A stretch of DNA of 64,000 nt from JAGBWK01 sp964544595. GTDB taxonomy: Bacteria > Bacteroidota > Bacteroidia > Bacteroidales > Muribaculaceae. Positions 53,071 to 62,830 of the stretch are shown here, in pieces; the stretch's first letter is position 1; the number at the start of each line of letters is the position of its first letter. The notes beneath the pieces are model-generated. The model was not told where the DNA came from. It saw nothing but the letters and a program-made list of their open reading frames with translations, and did no database searches. Made by a program: the position numbers and the translations under genes. The stretch spans positions 1-64,000 of the forward strand of contig CAZJBM010000008.1 of NCBI GenBank assembly GCA_964544595.1, given 5' to 3'.

Positions 53071-53690
53071 TGAAAAGATATTTACTCGCTATCGCAGCTT
53101 CGGCCGCCGCATTGGCGGCCGGAGCGCAAGCTACCGCCCGCTCGGCTCTCACAACCGCGCCGGGCGTTGTATTGCCCGAACTCTCAGAGTCGACCCGACT
53201 CGATATGCTCGACTACTATGATAGCGGGATGAAGAAGCCGTTAGCCAACATTTTCGGCACTGAATGTGTGCTCGATACCCTCGGCAACGATAAGGCTACC
53301 ATACGCTTCGGCGACCACAAGACGCTGTCGATCTATGTGCTTCCTTACGGCAAGAAGGAGCTCATTATGACAATCGAAACACTCAGCGTGCCGCAAGCCG
53401 ACTCCCACATCGCTTTCTACACCACAAAGTGGGAGCCGATCGAGACCAAAAAGCTCTTCTCAGAGCCGCGTCTCGCCGACTGGGTAGGCAATCTCAGCGG
53501 CGAGAAGCTCGTCGAGGTAGAGAATGCGGTTCCGTTCATATTGTATCAGGCCGAATATGACCCCTCTACCGCCACGTTGCGGCTGACGAGCGACCTCGAC
53601 GGCTATGTGGCCAGGGAGTATATGCCGCTCGCGAAGGAGGCAGTCGCCGAATCGCTGACCTATACCTGGAGCGGCAAGCGGTTCAAATAA
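53070..53690 (+). CDS. DUF3256-family exported protein
   Basis: The 206-residue protein has a signal peptide (MKRYLLAIAASAAALAAGAQ) and matches DUF3256 in layout (LSESTRLDMLDYYDSGMKKP, ILYQAEYDPSTATLRLTSDL). The family is restricted to Bacteroidetes and has no known function. It precedes xseA by 36 bases. The start codon is formed partly by the MITE; no ribosome-binding site of its own is visible. Confidence 0.85.
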   Translation: MKRYLLAIAASAAALAAGAQATARSALTTAPGVVLPELSESTRLDMLDYYDSGMKKPLANIFGTECVLDTLGNDKATIRFGDHKTLSIYVLPYGKKELIMTIETLSVPQADSHIAFYTTKWEPIETKKLFSEPRLADWVGNLSGEKLVEVENAVPFILYQAEYDPSTATLRLTSDLDGYVAREYMPLAKEAVAESLTYTWSGKRFK

Positions 53691-53726
53691 CATCGGCAAC
53701 TTATCATATCAACAGTAAGGCTCGCA

Positions 53727-55019
53727 ATGGAGGAAACATTAACCCTATATCAACTCAATGAACTGGTGCGCTCGTTGGTGACGGTGTCGTCGACGCAGGG
53801 CCGATGGGTCACCGCCGAGTTGAGCGACGTGAACGTGCGCGGGGGGCATTGCTACATGGAGCTGCTTCAGAAAGATGACGCGGGCCGACAGGTGGCGAAG
53901 GCGCGAGGGGTGATATGGGCCAACCGATACAAGCCCATAGCCTACGACTTCCTTCGAGCCACAGGGCAGCAGTTTGCCACGGGATTGAAGGTGCGTCTCC
54001 GCGCCTCAGTGTCGATGCACGCCGTCTACGGCATGTCGCTGGTTATTACCGAGGTTGACCCCTCGTTTACGATGGGCGACCTCTTGCGCCGCCGCAACGA
54101 AAGTATCCAACGGTTGCGCCAACTCGGCATCCTCGAAGCCAACCGACAGCTGCCGCTCCCCGATTTCCCGAGCCGTATCGCTATTATATCCGCTCCGACG
54201 GCCGCAGGCTACGGCGATTTCATGAAGCAGCTTTACGGCAATAAATCTAATCTACGATTCGAGACGACGCTATTTCCCGCGTTGGTGCAGGGGGACCGCG
54301 CCCCGGCCTCAATCATCGAGGCATTGGAGAGAGTGGCCGAGCGAAGCGCCGACTTCGACTGCGTGGTGATAATCCGCGGCGGCGGAGCTTCGAGCGACCT
54401 GCTCGCCTTTGAAGATTACGAACTCGCCGAGACTGTGGCCAATTTCCCCCTGCCTGTGCTTATAGGCATCGGCCACGAGCGCGACATAACCCTGCTCGAC
54501 TATGTGGCCAACAAGCGACTGAAAACCCCTACCGCCGTCGCCGAGTATCTCGTCTATTTAGGCGAGCAGCAGCTCGCGGCGTTGCAGCGCATCGCGGCGA
54601 TGATATTACAGATTGTCACCGATATAATATCAGGGGCAAAGGAGCAACTGAGCTACCTTGAGGGCATATTGCCTATCGCGCCGGTCAATGCGGTCAGAAA
54701 CCAGGCCAATCGTCTCGACCGCGCTATAATGAGTCTATCGGGCGTAGGGGCAAAGCATATCATCCCCGCTATCGAGCGACTGAAACTGCAGGAGGAAACC
54801 CTCGCTCCGCTCCTGCGCGGGGCTATCGACCGGGCAGCGCAGCGACTCGACGCCAAGGAGCAGCTGGTCAAGGCATTGTCGCCACAGTCGGTGCTGTCGC
54901 GCGGCTACTCGATAACCCGCGTGGACGGCCGCGCGCTTCGCAATCCCGCCGAAGCGCCCCCGGGAGCCGAGATAGAGACCATTCTCGCCGAGGGTGTGAT
55001 TAAGTCAATACTGGTATAG
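53727..55019 (+). CDS. xseA: Exodeoxyribonuclease VII large subunit
   Basis: The 430-residue protein has the N-terminal OB domain (WVTAELSDVNVRGGHCYMEL) and the catalytic region with PSRIAIISAPTAAGYGDFMK, VVIIRGGGASSDLLAFEDYE, GIGHERDITLLDYVANKRLK and TPTAVAEYLV. The coiled C-terminal part and the SVLSRGYSITR motif end the protein. ExoVII degrades single-stranded DNA. Paired with xseB 37 bases on. Confidence 0.95.
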   Translation: MEETLTLYQLNELVRSLVTVSSTQGRWVTAELSDVNVRGGHCYMELLQKDDAGRQVAKARGVIWANRYKPIAYDFLRATGQQFATGLKVRLRASVSMHAVYGMSLVITEVDPSFTMGDLLRRRNESIQRLRQLGILEANRQLPLPDFPSRIAIISAPTAAGYGDFMKQLYGNKSNLRFETTLFPALVQGDRAPASIIEALERVAERSADFDCVVIIRGGGASSDLLAFEDYELAETVANFPLPVLIGIGHERDITLLDYVANKRLKTPTAVAEYLVYLGEQQLAALQRIAAMILQIVTDIISGAKEQLSYLEGILPIAPVNAVRNQANRLDRAIMSLSGVGAKHIIPAIERLKLQEETLAPLLRGAIDRAAQRLDAKEQLVKALSPQSVLSRGYSITRVDGRALRNPAEAPPGAEIETILAEGVIKSILV

Positions 55020-55021
55020 CC

Positions 55022-55042
55022 AAGTAAGTATCGAACATTAGT
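55022..55042 (+). repeat. Left-end fragment of the MITE family
   Basis: AAGTAAGTATCGAACATTAGT matches the first about 20 bases of the 166-bp repeat and then diverges. It fills most of the short gap between xseA and xseB. Confidence 0.7.
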
Positions 55043-55056
55043 TAAGAACGAATATT

Positions 55057-55266
55057 ATGGAACTGAAACCTGTAGAAGAAATGACATATCGCGAGGCTTT
55101 GACGCAGCTCGAAAGCATATTGCGCGCCATGCAGGCCGACGATGTCGACATCGACAAGCTATCGGCCATGACGCGTCGCGCGACCGAGCTTATAGCGAAG
55201 TGCCGCTCCACACTGACGGCCACCGACCAAGAGCTCCGCGAAATTCTCGACAAGCTCGATAAATAG
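55057..55266 (+). CDS. xseB: Exodeoxyribonuclease VII small subunit
   Basis: The 69-residue helical protein has the XseB pattern TYREALTQLESILRAMQADD, with VDIDKLSAMTRRATELIAKC after it. Several XseB chains bind each XseA. A full-length match to the family. Confidence 0.93.
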   Translation: MELKPVEEMTYREALTQLESILRAMQADDVDIDKLSAMTRRATELIAKCRSTLTATDQELREILDKLDK

Positions 55267-55305
55267 CCCGCTGCCATCGGTTTCTCCCGGTTAAGCATAG
55301 TCTTA

Positions 55306-55337
55306 TTTGGGATATTGGAATAAATTGAGTAATTTTG
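55306..55337 (+). promoter_or_regulatory. Promoter of cvpA-suf operon
   Basis: TTTG (55306-55309), exactly 20 bp, TAATTTTG (55330-55337). The predicted start (about 55343) lies upstream of MITE copy 4, so the repeat becomes part of the 5' untranslated RNA. Confidence 0.72.
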
Positions 55338-55371
55338 CGCTGAATACAACTTGATACTTACGAAATTTACA

Positions 55372-55537
55372 TAAGTAAGTATCGAAAATTAGTTTATACC
55401 AATCTTCAGCTTGCTATCGCGATCTTTGATTTTGCTCATCGGTCATTATGGAACCCCATAACTCCCTCTTCGCAAAATCAAATCTCACTAATATCAATCT
55501 CGAATCTAAATATAAACTAAATCACGAAACTTACATA
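55372..55537 (+). mobile_element. 166-bp MITE-like repeat, copy 4
   Basis: Full-length copy with left end intact and a slightly altered right end (CGAAACTTACATA). An extra partial end (GATACTTACG, 55354-55363) lies just before it. It separates the promoter from the TTG start of cvpA. Confidence 0.88.
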
Positions 55538-55547
55538 TCAATAAAAA

Positions 55548-56090
55548 TTGAGCGCATTAGATATTTTCATACTACTGGTAGCGGTCGTGTCGCTGGTCTA
55601 CGGCTACAGCCGCGGCGTGATAAAGCAGATCGGGGCGCTTATGGGCGTAGTGGCCGGTATAGTGGCCTGCCGGCTTTTCGGCGACACGCTCTCGGCCTGG
55701 TTTGTCGGCAACAATCCCAATGCCGACAACGTTTATATAACAGGCGTGTTTACCAACCTGATACTGTTCATAGCCGGTTTTCTCGCCGCGCTTTTCTTCG
55801 CAAAAGCCCTGAAAATAGTGTCGAGGCAGCTTGCGCTTGCGTCGCTCGACCGCTTTTTCGGCGCGATCTTCAGCCTGCTGTCGTGGTTTTTCGCCTTCAG
55901 CATGTTGCTGAACGTATGGCAGGCATTCAAGCCCGACACCAATGTGATGAGCAATTCGCATCTCTTCGCGGGCGCGCCGGCTGAGTTTATCATAGACTTC
56001 GCCCCGGCAGTGGTAGGAAGCGAAACAGCGCAGTCGATGTTTCACGCCATCGACCGAATCGGGCGCGACAAGCCCGACGAAGAAAGCTAA
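55548..56090 (+). CDS. CvpA-family membrane protein
   Basis: The 180-residue protein begins at a TTG (MSALDIFILLVAVVSLVYGY) and has the CvpA N-terminus SRGVIKQIGALMGVVAGIVA plus four hydrophobic segments. A stop codon lies just upstream in frame and no ATG is available, so the TTG is the best start. CvpA is linked in other bacteria to colicin V production, envelope stress and purine-gene context. The MITE insertion just before it may have removed the original start region. Confidence 0.8.
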   Translation: MSALDIFILLVAVVSLVYGYSRGVIKQIGALMGVVAGIVACRLFGDTLSAWFVGNNPNADNVYITGVFTNLILFIAGFLAALFFAKALKIVSRQLALASLDRFFGAIFSLLSWFFAFSMLLNVWQAFKPDTNVMSNSHLFAGAPAEFIIDFAPAVVGSETAQSMFHAIDRIGRDKPDEES

Positions 56091-56128
56091 CAATCAATAT
56101 CTGAATCGCGAAGATAACAATATCTGAC

Positions 56129-57583
56129 ATGAAGGATAACGAAAACGACAATATTATCGATGACGTAGCCGGCGACGGCGAGTACAAGTACGGCTTTACT
56201 TCAGACATCGATACCGACATAATACCCAAGGGCCTCAGCGAGGACGTCGTGCGCCTTATTTCCTCAAAGAAAGGGGAGCCAGATTGGCTGCTCGATTTCC
56301 GCCTGAAGGCATATCGCCATTGGCTCACTCTGACACCTCCCACGTGGGCTCACCTCGACATCCCCGAGATCGATTTCCAGGCAATAAGCTACTATGCGGC
56401 CCCGGTGAAAAAGGAGGGGCCGAAAAGCCTCGACGAGGTTGATCCCGAACTTCTCGCGACATTCGATAAACTCGGCATACCCCTCGAAGAGCAGAAGCAG
56501 CTTTCGGGCATGGCTGTCGACGCGGTGATGGACTCGGTGTCGGTCAAGACCACCCACCGCGAGAAGCTCGCCGAGCTCGGCGTGATATTCTGCTCATTCT
56601 CAGAGGCGGTGAAAGATTACCCCGACCTTGTCAAGAAATATCTCGGCAAAGTGGTGTCGTACAAAGACAACTTCTACGCCGCGCTGAATTCGGCGGTATT
56701 CTCCGACGGCTCATTCGTGTATATCCCCAAGGGGGTGCGCTGCCCGATGGAACTGTCGACCTATTTCCGCATAAACGCCTCAGGCACAGGCCAGTTTGAG
56801 CGCACGCTCATAGTGGCCGACGATGACGCCTACGTCAGCTATCTCGAAGGATGCACGGCCCCGATGCGTGACGAGAATCAGCTTCACGCCGCTATCGTTG
56901 AGATAATCGTCGAGGAGCGCGCCGAGGTGAAATACTCGACTGTGCAGAACTGGTATGCCGGAGATAAAGATGGCCGCGGAGGCGTTTATAACTTCGTCAC
57001 CAAGCGCGGGCTTTGTCGAGGCGATTTCTCAAAACTTTCATGGACGCAGGTCGAAACCGGGTCGGCCATCACATGGAAATATCCCAGCTGCGTGCTCGCC
57101 GGAAACAACTCGGTAGGCGAATTCTACTCAGTGGCAGTCACTAAGAATCGCCAGCAGGCCGACACAGGCACCAAAATGATACATCTCGGCAACAACACCC
57201 GCTCCACCATAGTGAGCAAGGGTATATCGGCCGGACATAGCGAAAACTCCTACCGCGGCCTCGTGAAGGTGGCCCCGAATGCCGACGGATGCCGTAACTA
57301 TACGCAGTGCGACTCGCTGCTGCTCGGAAGCCATTGCGGCGCGCATACATTCCCCTATATCGACGTGCTCAATAAGACCGCTATCGTGGAGCACGAAGCG
57401 ACCACCTCTAAAATCTCGGAAGATCAACTCTTTTACTGCAATCAGCGCGGCATACCTACCGAGGAGGCCGTAGCGCTGATAGTCAACGGATATGCCAAGG
57501 AGGTGATGAACAAGCTACCGATGGAGTTTGCCGTCGAGGCTCAGCGTCTGCTGCAGATCACCCTCGAAGGCTCGGTAGGGTAG
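56129..57583 (+). CDS. sufB: Fe-S cluster assembly protein SufB
   Basis: The 484-residue protein matches SufB over its length: KGEPDWLLDFRLKAYRHWLT, GVRCPMELSTYFRINASGTG, SYLEGCTAPMRDENQLHAAI, then SSGISAGHSENSYRG-like SKGISAGHSENSYRGLV and EHEATTSKISEDQLFYCNQR with its conserved Cys. With SufC and SufD it forms the scaffold for Fe-S clusters. Confidence 0.97.
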   Translation: MKDNENDNIIDDVAGDGEYKYGFTSDIDTDIIPKGLSEDVVRLISSKKGEPDWLLDFRLKAYRHWLTLTPPTWAHLDIPEIDFQAISYYAAPVKKEGPKSLDEVDPELLATFDKLGIPLEEQKQLSGMAVDAVMDSVSVKTTHREKLAELGVIFCSFSEAVKDYPDLVKKYLGKVVSYKDNFYAALNSAVFSDGSFVYIPKGVRCPMELSTYFRINASGTGQFERTLIVADDDAYVSYLEGCTAPMRDENQLHAAIVEIIVEERAEVKYSTVQNWYAGDKDGRGGVYNFVTKRGLCRGDFSKLSWTQVETGSAITWKYPSCVLAGNNSVGEFYSVAVTKNRQQADTGTKMIHLGNNTRSTIVSKGISAGHSENSYRGLVKVAPNADGCRNYTQCDSLLLGSHCGAHTFPYIDVLNKTAIVEHEATTSKISEDQLFYCNQRGIPTEEAVALIVNGYAKEVMNKLPMEFAVEAQRLLQITLEGSVG

Positions 57584-57645
57584 CGGCCTGACTCCCGTAG
57601 CATGACAACTTGATATTCACAACCCATAACCCGCTTATATACACA

Positions 57646-58410
<765 letters not shown>

Positions 58411-58430
58411 GCCACGCTTAAGATATTAGC

Positions 58431-59789
58431 ATGAACGCATTAACCCAATATATAAATCTATACAAGGAGAATAGCCCGATTATCGAGAGCCATTCTCCCG
58501 AAGGCCTCAACTCGCTCCGCGCTTTGGCTCTCCAGGTTCTCGACACCGCCCGTTTCCCCGACCGCGGCGACGAGGGCTTCGAGAAAACCTCGATCAACGA
58601 TATGTTTGCCCCCGACTTCGGCATCAATATCTCGCGGGTGAATCTCCCGGTCGACCTGGCCTCCACATTCAAGTGCGATGTGCCTAATATGTCGACGCTT
58701 ATGGGTATTGTGGCCAACGACAAGTTTGTGGCCACCGACTCATTGACGCGCAATCTTCCCGCCGGAGTCACCGTCATGTCGCTCGCCGAGGCGATGGAAA
58801 AGACCCCTGAGCTTGTAGAGAAAGCGTACGGCAAAATCGCCCCGATGGACGATGTCAACGTGGCGTTCAACACCCTGTTCGCGCAGGACGGAGTGTTTAT
58901 CCGCGTCGACCGCGGCGTGAGGCTCGATCGCCCTATCCAGATAGTCAGCATCTTCAACGCCGCGACGGCGCTGCTCGCTGTCAGAAGAGTGGTGGTAGTG
59001 GCCGAAGAGGGCTCGAAAGTGAATATACTGTCGTGTGACCACTCGCGCGCCGACGGCGTGAAATATCTGTCGTCGCAAGTGATTGAGATATTGGCAGGGG
59101 AGGGGAGCGAAGTGGAGTATTTCGACATAGAGGAGTCGAGCGACACGACCGCCCGCTATAGCCAGATGTTTGTGCGCCAGCTCGAAGGCTCGCGTTTCAA
59201 AAGCAACGTTTCGACTCTGCTCAATGGCTCGACCCGCAACGACTTCAATATCTCTATCGACGGCCCGCATTGCTCAACCGGCCTTTACGGCATGGCGATA
59301 GGCGGTCAGCGACAGCATATCGACAACTCCTCTTCGGTAGTTCATAACGCCCCGCGCTGCTCGTCGAATCAGATGTTCAAATACGTGCTCGACGATGAGT
59401 CAAACGGCGCGTTTGAGGGTGGCATTGAGGTAACCCCCGCCGCTCCCTACACCGAGGCTTACCAGAGCAATAACAACATACTCGCTTCAGAAGGCGCCCG
59501 CATGCACTCCAAGCCGCAGTTGCTTATTTACAACGACGAGGTGAAGTGCTCCCACGGCGCCACCACCGGCCAGCTCAACCAGGAGGCGCTTTTCTACATG
59601 GAGAGCCGCGGCATACCGCGCCCCGAAGCCCGCACGATGCTTATGCAGGCATTCATGGTCGACGTTATCAACACCGTCAGTCTCGAAGGGGTGCGCGACC
59701 GCCTGCGTCATCTTGTCGAGAAACGTTTTGACGGCACACTCGGCGGCTGTCCCACCTGCGCGTCGCGCTGCAACCGAAGCGACGCTTAG
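58431..59789 (+). CDS. sufD: Fe-S cluster assembly protein SufD
   Basis: The 452-residue protein shows the SufD/SufB C-terminal beta-helix: DGVFIRVDRGVRLDRPIQIV, SNNNILASEGARMHSKPQLL, EVKCSHGATTGQLNQEALFY and the end HLVEKRFDGTLGGC. It follows sufC by 20 bases. The cysteine desulfurase sufS, often next, is replaced here by a glycosyltransferase gene. Confidence 0.96.
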   Translation: MNALTQYINLYKENSPIIESHSPEGLNSLRALALQVLDTARFPDRGDEGFEKTSINDMFAPDFGINISRVNLPVDLASTFKCDVPNMSTLMGIVANDKFVATDSLTRNLPAGVTVMSLAEAMEKTPELVEKAYGKIAPMDDVNVAFNTLFAQDGVFIRVDRGVRLDRPIQIVSIFNAATALLAVRRVVVVAEEGSKVNILSCDHSRADGVKYLSSQVIEILAGEGSEVEYFDIEESSDTTARYSQMFVRQLEGSRFKSNVSTLLNGSTRNDFNISIDGPHCSTGLYGMAIGGQRQHIDNSSSVVHNAPRCSSNQMFKYVLDDESNGAFEGGIEVTPAAPYTEAYQSNNNILASEGARMHSKPQLLIYNDEVKCSHGATTGQLNQEALFYMESRGIPRPEARTMLMQAFMVDVINTVSLEGVRDRLRHLVEKRFDGTLGGCPTCASRCNRSDA

Positions 59790-59821
59790 ACCATTGCATT
59801 ACGCCCGAAAAGCTGATTACG

Positions 59822-61072
59822 ATGATTTCATTTGACCTAAATTTCATAAACGACTATCTGATCGACGGCCTGCTCGGGCTTTCGCTCCTCGCCACGCTTT
59901 GGATCGCGATATTCTATTGTTTGCGCATAGCCAAGGTGCGTCGCTACGCGCGGCTCCATAACGCCTCGGCCCCCAAGCGCGAGGAGCCGGCTGAGGCGGG
60001 CGATGAATACGCCCCCGCGCCCGACGTCGACAATCAGCCCGACGACCTTCTCCCCCCCCTCAGCGTGATAGTCTATTGCAAGGACAGCTCGGCGGGGCTG
60101 TCGAGGATGCTCCCGTTGTTGCTGGAGCAGAAATACCCCGGTCGGTTCGAGGTGATCGTCACCACCGACGGCCGATCGAGTTACGCCGAAGACGTAGTGA
60201 CCCTCCTGTCTAATAAATATCGCAATCTGCGCATGACCTATGTGCCCGACGAGGCTCACGCGCTCAGCCGCCAGAAGCTCGCGATGACCCTCGGCGTCAA
60301 GGCCGCCAAGCACGACTACGTGCTGCTCACCGACGCCAACGTCATAGTCCCCTCCGACGACTGGCTCGCTCTGATGGGCCGGCATTTCGCCGACGGTAAG
60401 GAAGTAGTGATCGGCGTGTGCAACCCCATAGGCCCTGAAGGGACCACCGAGAAACAGATGGCCGCCTTTGATACTCTCGCCGACACCGCGACTTACCTCA
60501 CTGCCGCTATCTCAGGGCATCCCTACCGGGGCAACGCCATGAATCTCGCGTTTCTGCGCCGTAAATTCTTCGACAACCACGGCTTCGCCCAGTCGGTAGG
60601 CTATCACCACGGCATCGACGATATTTTCCTGAGCCAAATCGCCAACGGGGGTAACACAACCGTGGAAATAAGCCCCGACGCGATACCTCACCTCGAATGT
60701 TACAACCTTAAGGTTCACCACCTTATCGACAAATTACAGCATATATTCACAGGGAAGCGCGTCGACAGCTCCTCGCGTCGCTTCTTCGCCGTCGGCTCGC
60801 TGGCGGTATGGTTGTGGCTCGGCGCCACGATCGCCTGCGGGGTATTGGGCTTCCCCAATTTGCTCCCGCTCGCCATATCGCTCGGCCTCGGGCTGATATG
60901 GATGATCACGGCTTGCGTCACCTGGAAGCGGTGTGGCCGCGCGCTCGGCATCCGCATAAGCGCGGGGCTGCTCCCTCTGCGTATGCTCTGGCGACCGATA
61001 AGCAATTTCATCTACCGTATCCGCGCGCACTCCAACCGCTCGTCGAACTACACGTGGGCTAAAGGCTTCTGA
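59822..61072 (+). CDS. Membrane-associated GT2-type glycosyltransferase
   Basis: The 416-residue protein has one N-terminal membrane segment, a GT2 domain (LPPLSVIVYCKDSSAGLSRM, KHDYVLLTDANVIVPSDDWL with the DxD-like Asp, GYHHGIDDIFLSQI) and two hydrophobic segments near the C-terminus. Such enzymes extend envelope polysaccharides or lipids; donor and acceptor are unknown. It is 32 bases after sufD and so may share its transcript, though the roles seem unrelated. Confidence 0.85.
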   Translation: MISFDLNFINDYLIDGLLGLSLLATLWIAIFYCLRIAKVRRYARLHNASAPKREEPAEAGDEYAPAPDVDNQPDDLLPPLSVIVYCKDSSAGLSRMLPLLLEQKYPGRFEVIVTTDGRSSYAEDVVTLLSNKYRNLRMTYVPDEAHALSRQKLAMTLGVKAAKHDYVLLTDANVIVPSDDWLALMGRHFADGKEVVIGVCNPIGPEGTTEKQMAAFDTLADTATYLTAAISGHPYRGNAMNLAFLRRKFFDNHGFAQSVGYHHGIDDIFLSQIANGGNTTVEISPDAIPHLECYNLKVHHLIDKLQHIFTGKRVDSSSRRFFAVGSLAVWLWLGATIACGVLGFPNLLPLAISLGLGLIWMITACVTWKRCGRALGIRISAGLLPLRMLWRPISNFIYRIRAHSNRSSNYTWAKGF

Positions 61073-61087
61073 CCGCACCCGACGGCG

Positions 61088-61156
61088 ATAATGCTCGCTC
61101 TTAGCGAAATCGAATCACGCAAATATCAATTATCAACCAAATTACGATACATACAC
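61088..61156 (+). repeat. Degraded right half of the MITE family
   Basis: CTCGCTCTTAGCGAAATCGAATCACGCAAATATCAATT... aligns with the right half of the 166-bp repeat, ending ATTACGATACATAC just before the ATG of the thioredoxin gene. An older, diverged copy. Confidence 0.6.
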
Positions 61157-61663
61157 ATGAAAATCAGATATATATTCACGATTCTGGCGACCCTCGCGGT
61201 GACTGCCTGCGCGGGCAGCGACTCCAAGAAAGAGTCGGTCGACACCGACGGCCTCGACGCTGCGGCCGAGTTCTACCGCCAGATCGATGAGAAGAAGGCC
61301 GATATGGCAAAGCAGCCGGCATCCACCCCCTCGGCCCCGAAGGGTAAGGTAAGGGAGGTGACTTCAGCCGCCCAGGTCCCCGCACGACCCGCGCGACCGA
61401 CATTTGTCGATTTCAACGCCGATTGGTGTGGCCCCTGCCGCCAGTTTGCCCCTGTTTTTGAAGCCGCCGCGGCAAAATATGGCGATAAGGCCGACTTCCT
61501 GAGCGTCAACGTCGACCAGATCCCGGCGCTTGCCGAGAAATATCAGGTGCAAAGCATACCCCTGATTATCTGTATCATGCCCGATGGCCGGATTACCAAG
61601 TCGGTCGGCTTCATGGATAGTATGCAATTCAATCAATTCGTGGAATTTCATTTTGAGAAATGA
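61157..61663 (+). CDS. Thioredoxin-fold lipoprotein
   Basis: The 168-residue product has a lipoprotein signal (Cys18 in AVTACAG), a charged linker, then a thioredoxin domain with FVDFNADWCGPCRQFAPV (CGPC at 91-94) and the cis-Pro stretch QVQSIPLIICIMPDGR. It is probably a periplasmic or outer-membrane-facing disulfide reductase. The start at 61157 is chosen for its signal; an upstream ATG at 61091 is in degraded MITE sequence. Its stop overlaps the next start (ATGA). Confidence 0.9.
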   Translation: MKIRYIFTILATLAVTACAGSDSKKESVDTDGLDAAAEFYRQIDEKKADMAKQPASTPSAPKGKVREVTSAAQVPARPARPTFVDFNADWCGPCRQFAPVFEAAAAKYGDKADFLSVNVDQIPALAEKYQVQSIPLIICIMPDGRITKSVGFMDSMQFNQFVEFHFEK

Positions 61664-62514
61664 CTACCGATGAAATAAAACAGTGCGAGATTAAGCCCGA
61701 TGTGCTTAATTTCGACGACATAGCCAAGATGGCGCCCAAGCTGGCCAATCATCCCAAACTGGTCAACCGCCTGCTTCACTGGCTCCGCATCGACGGCGTC
61801 AATAAGCTCCACCGCGACAATTGCCATACGCCGGGTGTGGAATTTACCGACGGCTTGCTCCGCGACCTTGATATAAAAGTTGAGGTTGAGGGGCAGGAAG
61901 TGCTCGATCATCTTCCCGAAGGGGCCTTTATCACCGTAAGCAATCACCCCTTCGGCGCACTCGACGGCATTATCCTTATAAACCTTATCGGCCACAAACG
62001 CCCTCAGTTCAAGGTGATAGTCAACATGATACTCAATCATATCACCGCCATGCGCCCCAACTTCATCGCCGTCGACCAGTCGGCGAGCGCCGATCCGGAG
62101 AAGCGTAAAGTGTCGATGCTCGGATTAAAAACCGCCCTGATGCAGGTGAAGCGGGGAGAGCCTATCGGAATGTTCCCTGCCGGGGCTATGTCGAAGGGAT
62201 TGTGGAAGCGTCAGCTTAACGACCGCGAGTGGCAACCCTCCATGATACGCCTCATCAAGCAGCTCAAAGTGCCCGTGATTCCGATTTTCTTTCAAGGGCA
62301 TAACTCCTTTATGTTTGATCTGCTCGGCGTCACCTGCTGGCAGTTGCGCACCGCGCGTCTGCCGTCGGAGGTGTTCCGCAAGATGCATACAACCATAAAG
62401 GTGTCGATCGGCGAGCCGATCACCCCTGAGGAGCAGGCCAGCCACTCAGAGTCGCTCGAAGAGCTCGGAAAATTCCTCCGCGAGCGCACCTACGCTCTCC
62501 GCTCCACCCATTGA
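61660..62514 (+). CDS. PlsC-like acyltransferase
   Basis: The 284-residue protein has the acyltransferase HX4D motif in VSNHPFGALDG, a second block (GEPIGMFPAGAMSKGLWKRQ), and IRLIKQLKVPVIPIFFQGHN. Relatives acylate glycerol-phosphate or ornithine lipids. It is translationally coupled to the thioredoxin lipoprotein gene. Confidence 0.88.
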   Translation: MTTDEIKQCEIKPDVLNFDDIAKMAPKLANHPKLVNRLLHWLRIDGVNKLHRDNCHTPGVEFTDGLLRDLDIKVEVEGQEVLDHLPEGAFITVSNHPFGALDGIILINLIGHKRPQFKVIVNMILNHITAMRPNFIAVDQSASADPEKRKVSMLGLKTALMQVKRGEPIGMFPAGAMSKGLWKRQLNDREWQPSMIRLIKQLKVPVIPIFFQGHNSFMFDLLGVTCWQLRTARLPSEVFRKMHTTIKVSIGEPITPEEQASHSESLEELGKFLRERTYALRSTH

Positions 62515-62518
62515 CGAT

Positions 62519-62547
62519 CAGCTTTAACAGATTTTATGGGACAGGCT
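62519..62547 (-). repeat. Solo copy of the 586-bp element end
   Basis: On the minus strand AGCCTGTCCCATAAAATCTG continues as TTAAAGCTG, identical to the left end of the element at 3589. It lies at the very end of the acyltransferase gene, next to its terminator. Confidence 0.75.
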
Positions 62548-62549
62548 AT

Positions 62550-62591
62550 AAAAGATAATAGCGCCTCGCTTCGACGGCGCTATTATCTTTT
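62550..62591 (+). terminator. Intrinsic terminator after the acyltransferase gene
   Basis: AAAAGATAATAGCGCC/GGCGCTATTATCTTTT with an 8-10-base loop and a T run; symmetric, so possibly bidirectional. The following 62592-62830 is AT-rich with one weak -7 box (TAACTTCG, 62699-62706) and no other feature. Confidence 0.85.
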
Positions 62592-62830
62592 GTGCCTATG
62601 ACTCATCTAATCTTTGTATAAATTCTGATATTTGTATAAATATTGTATATATTGTGGATAAACTCGTCGCATATACATAATTATATAAAATTTTTTTGTA
62701 ACTTCGCGCCGAAGCATGATGTTTCCACTTCCGTTGCTACTAATGTTGTAAGACTGCATTAATTGTCATTATCACATCATCGACTCCTCTCCCTCTCCCC
62801 ATCTCTCATAACATTACATAAATCTCCCTG

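Noticed and set aside
55448..55984. 178-codon frame starting inside MITE copy 4
   Set aside because: It reads the repeat and then the cvpA gene in a wrong frame; other copies of the repeat do not keep the frame open into a gene.
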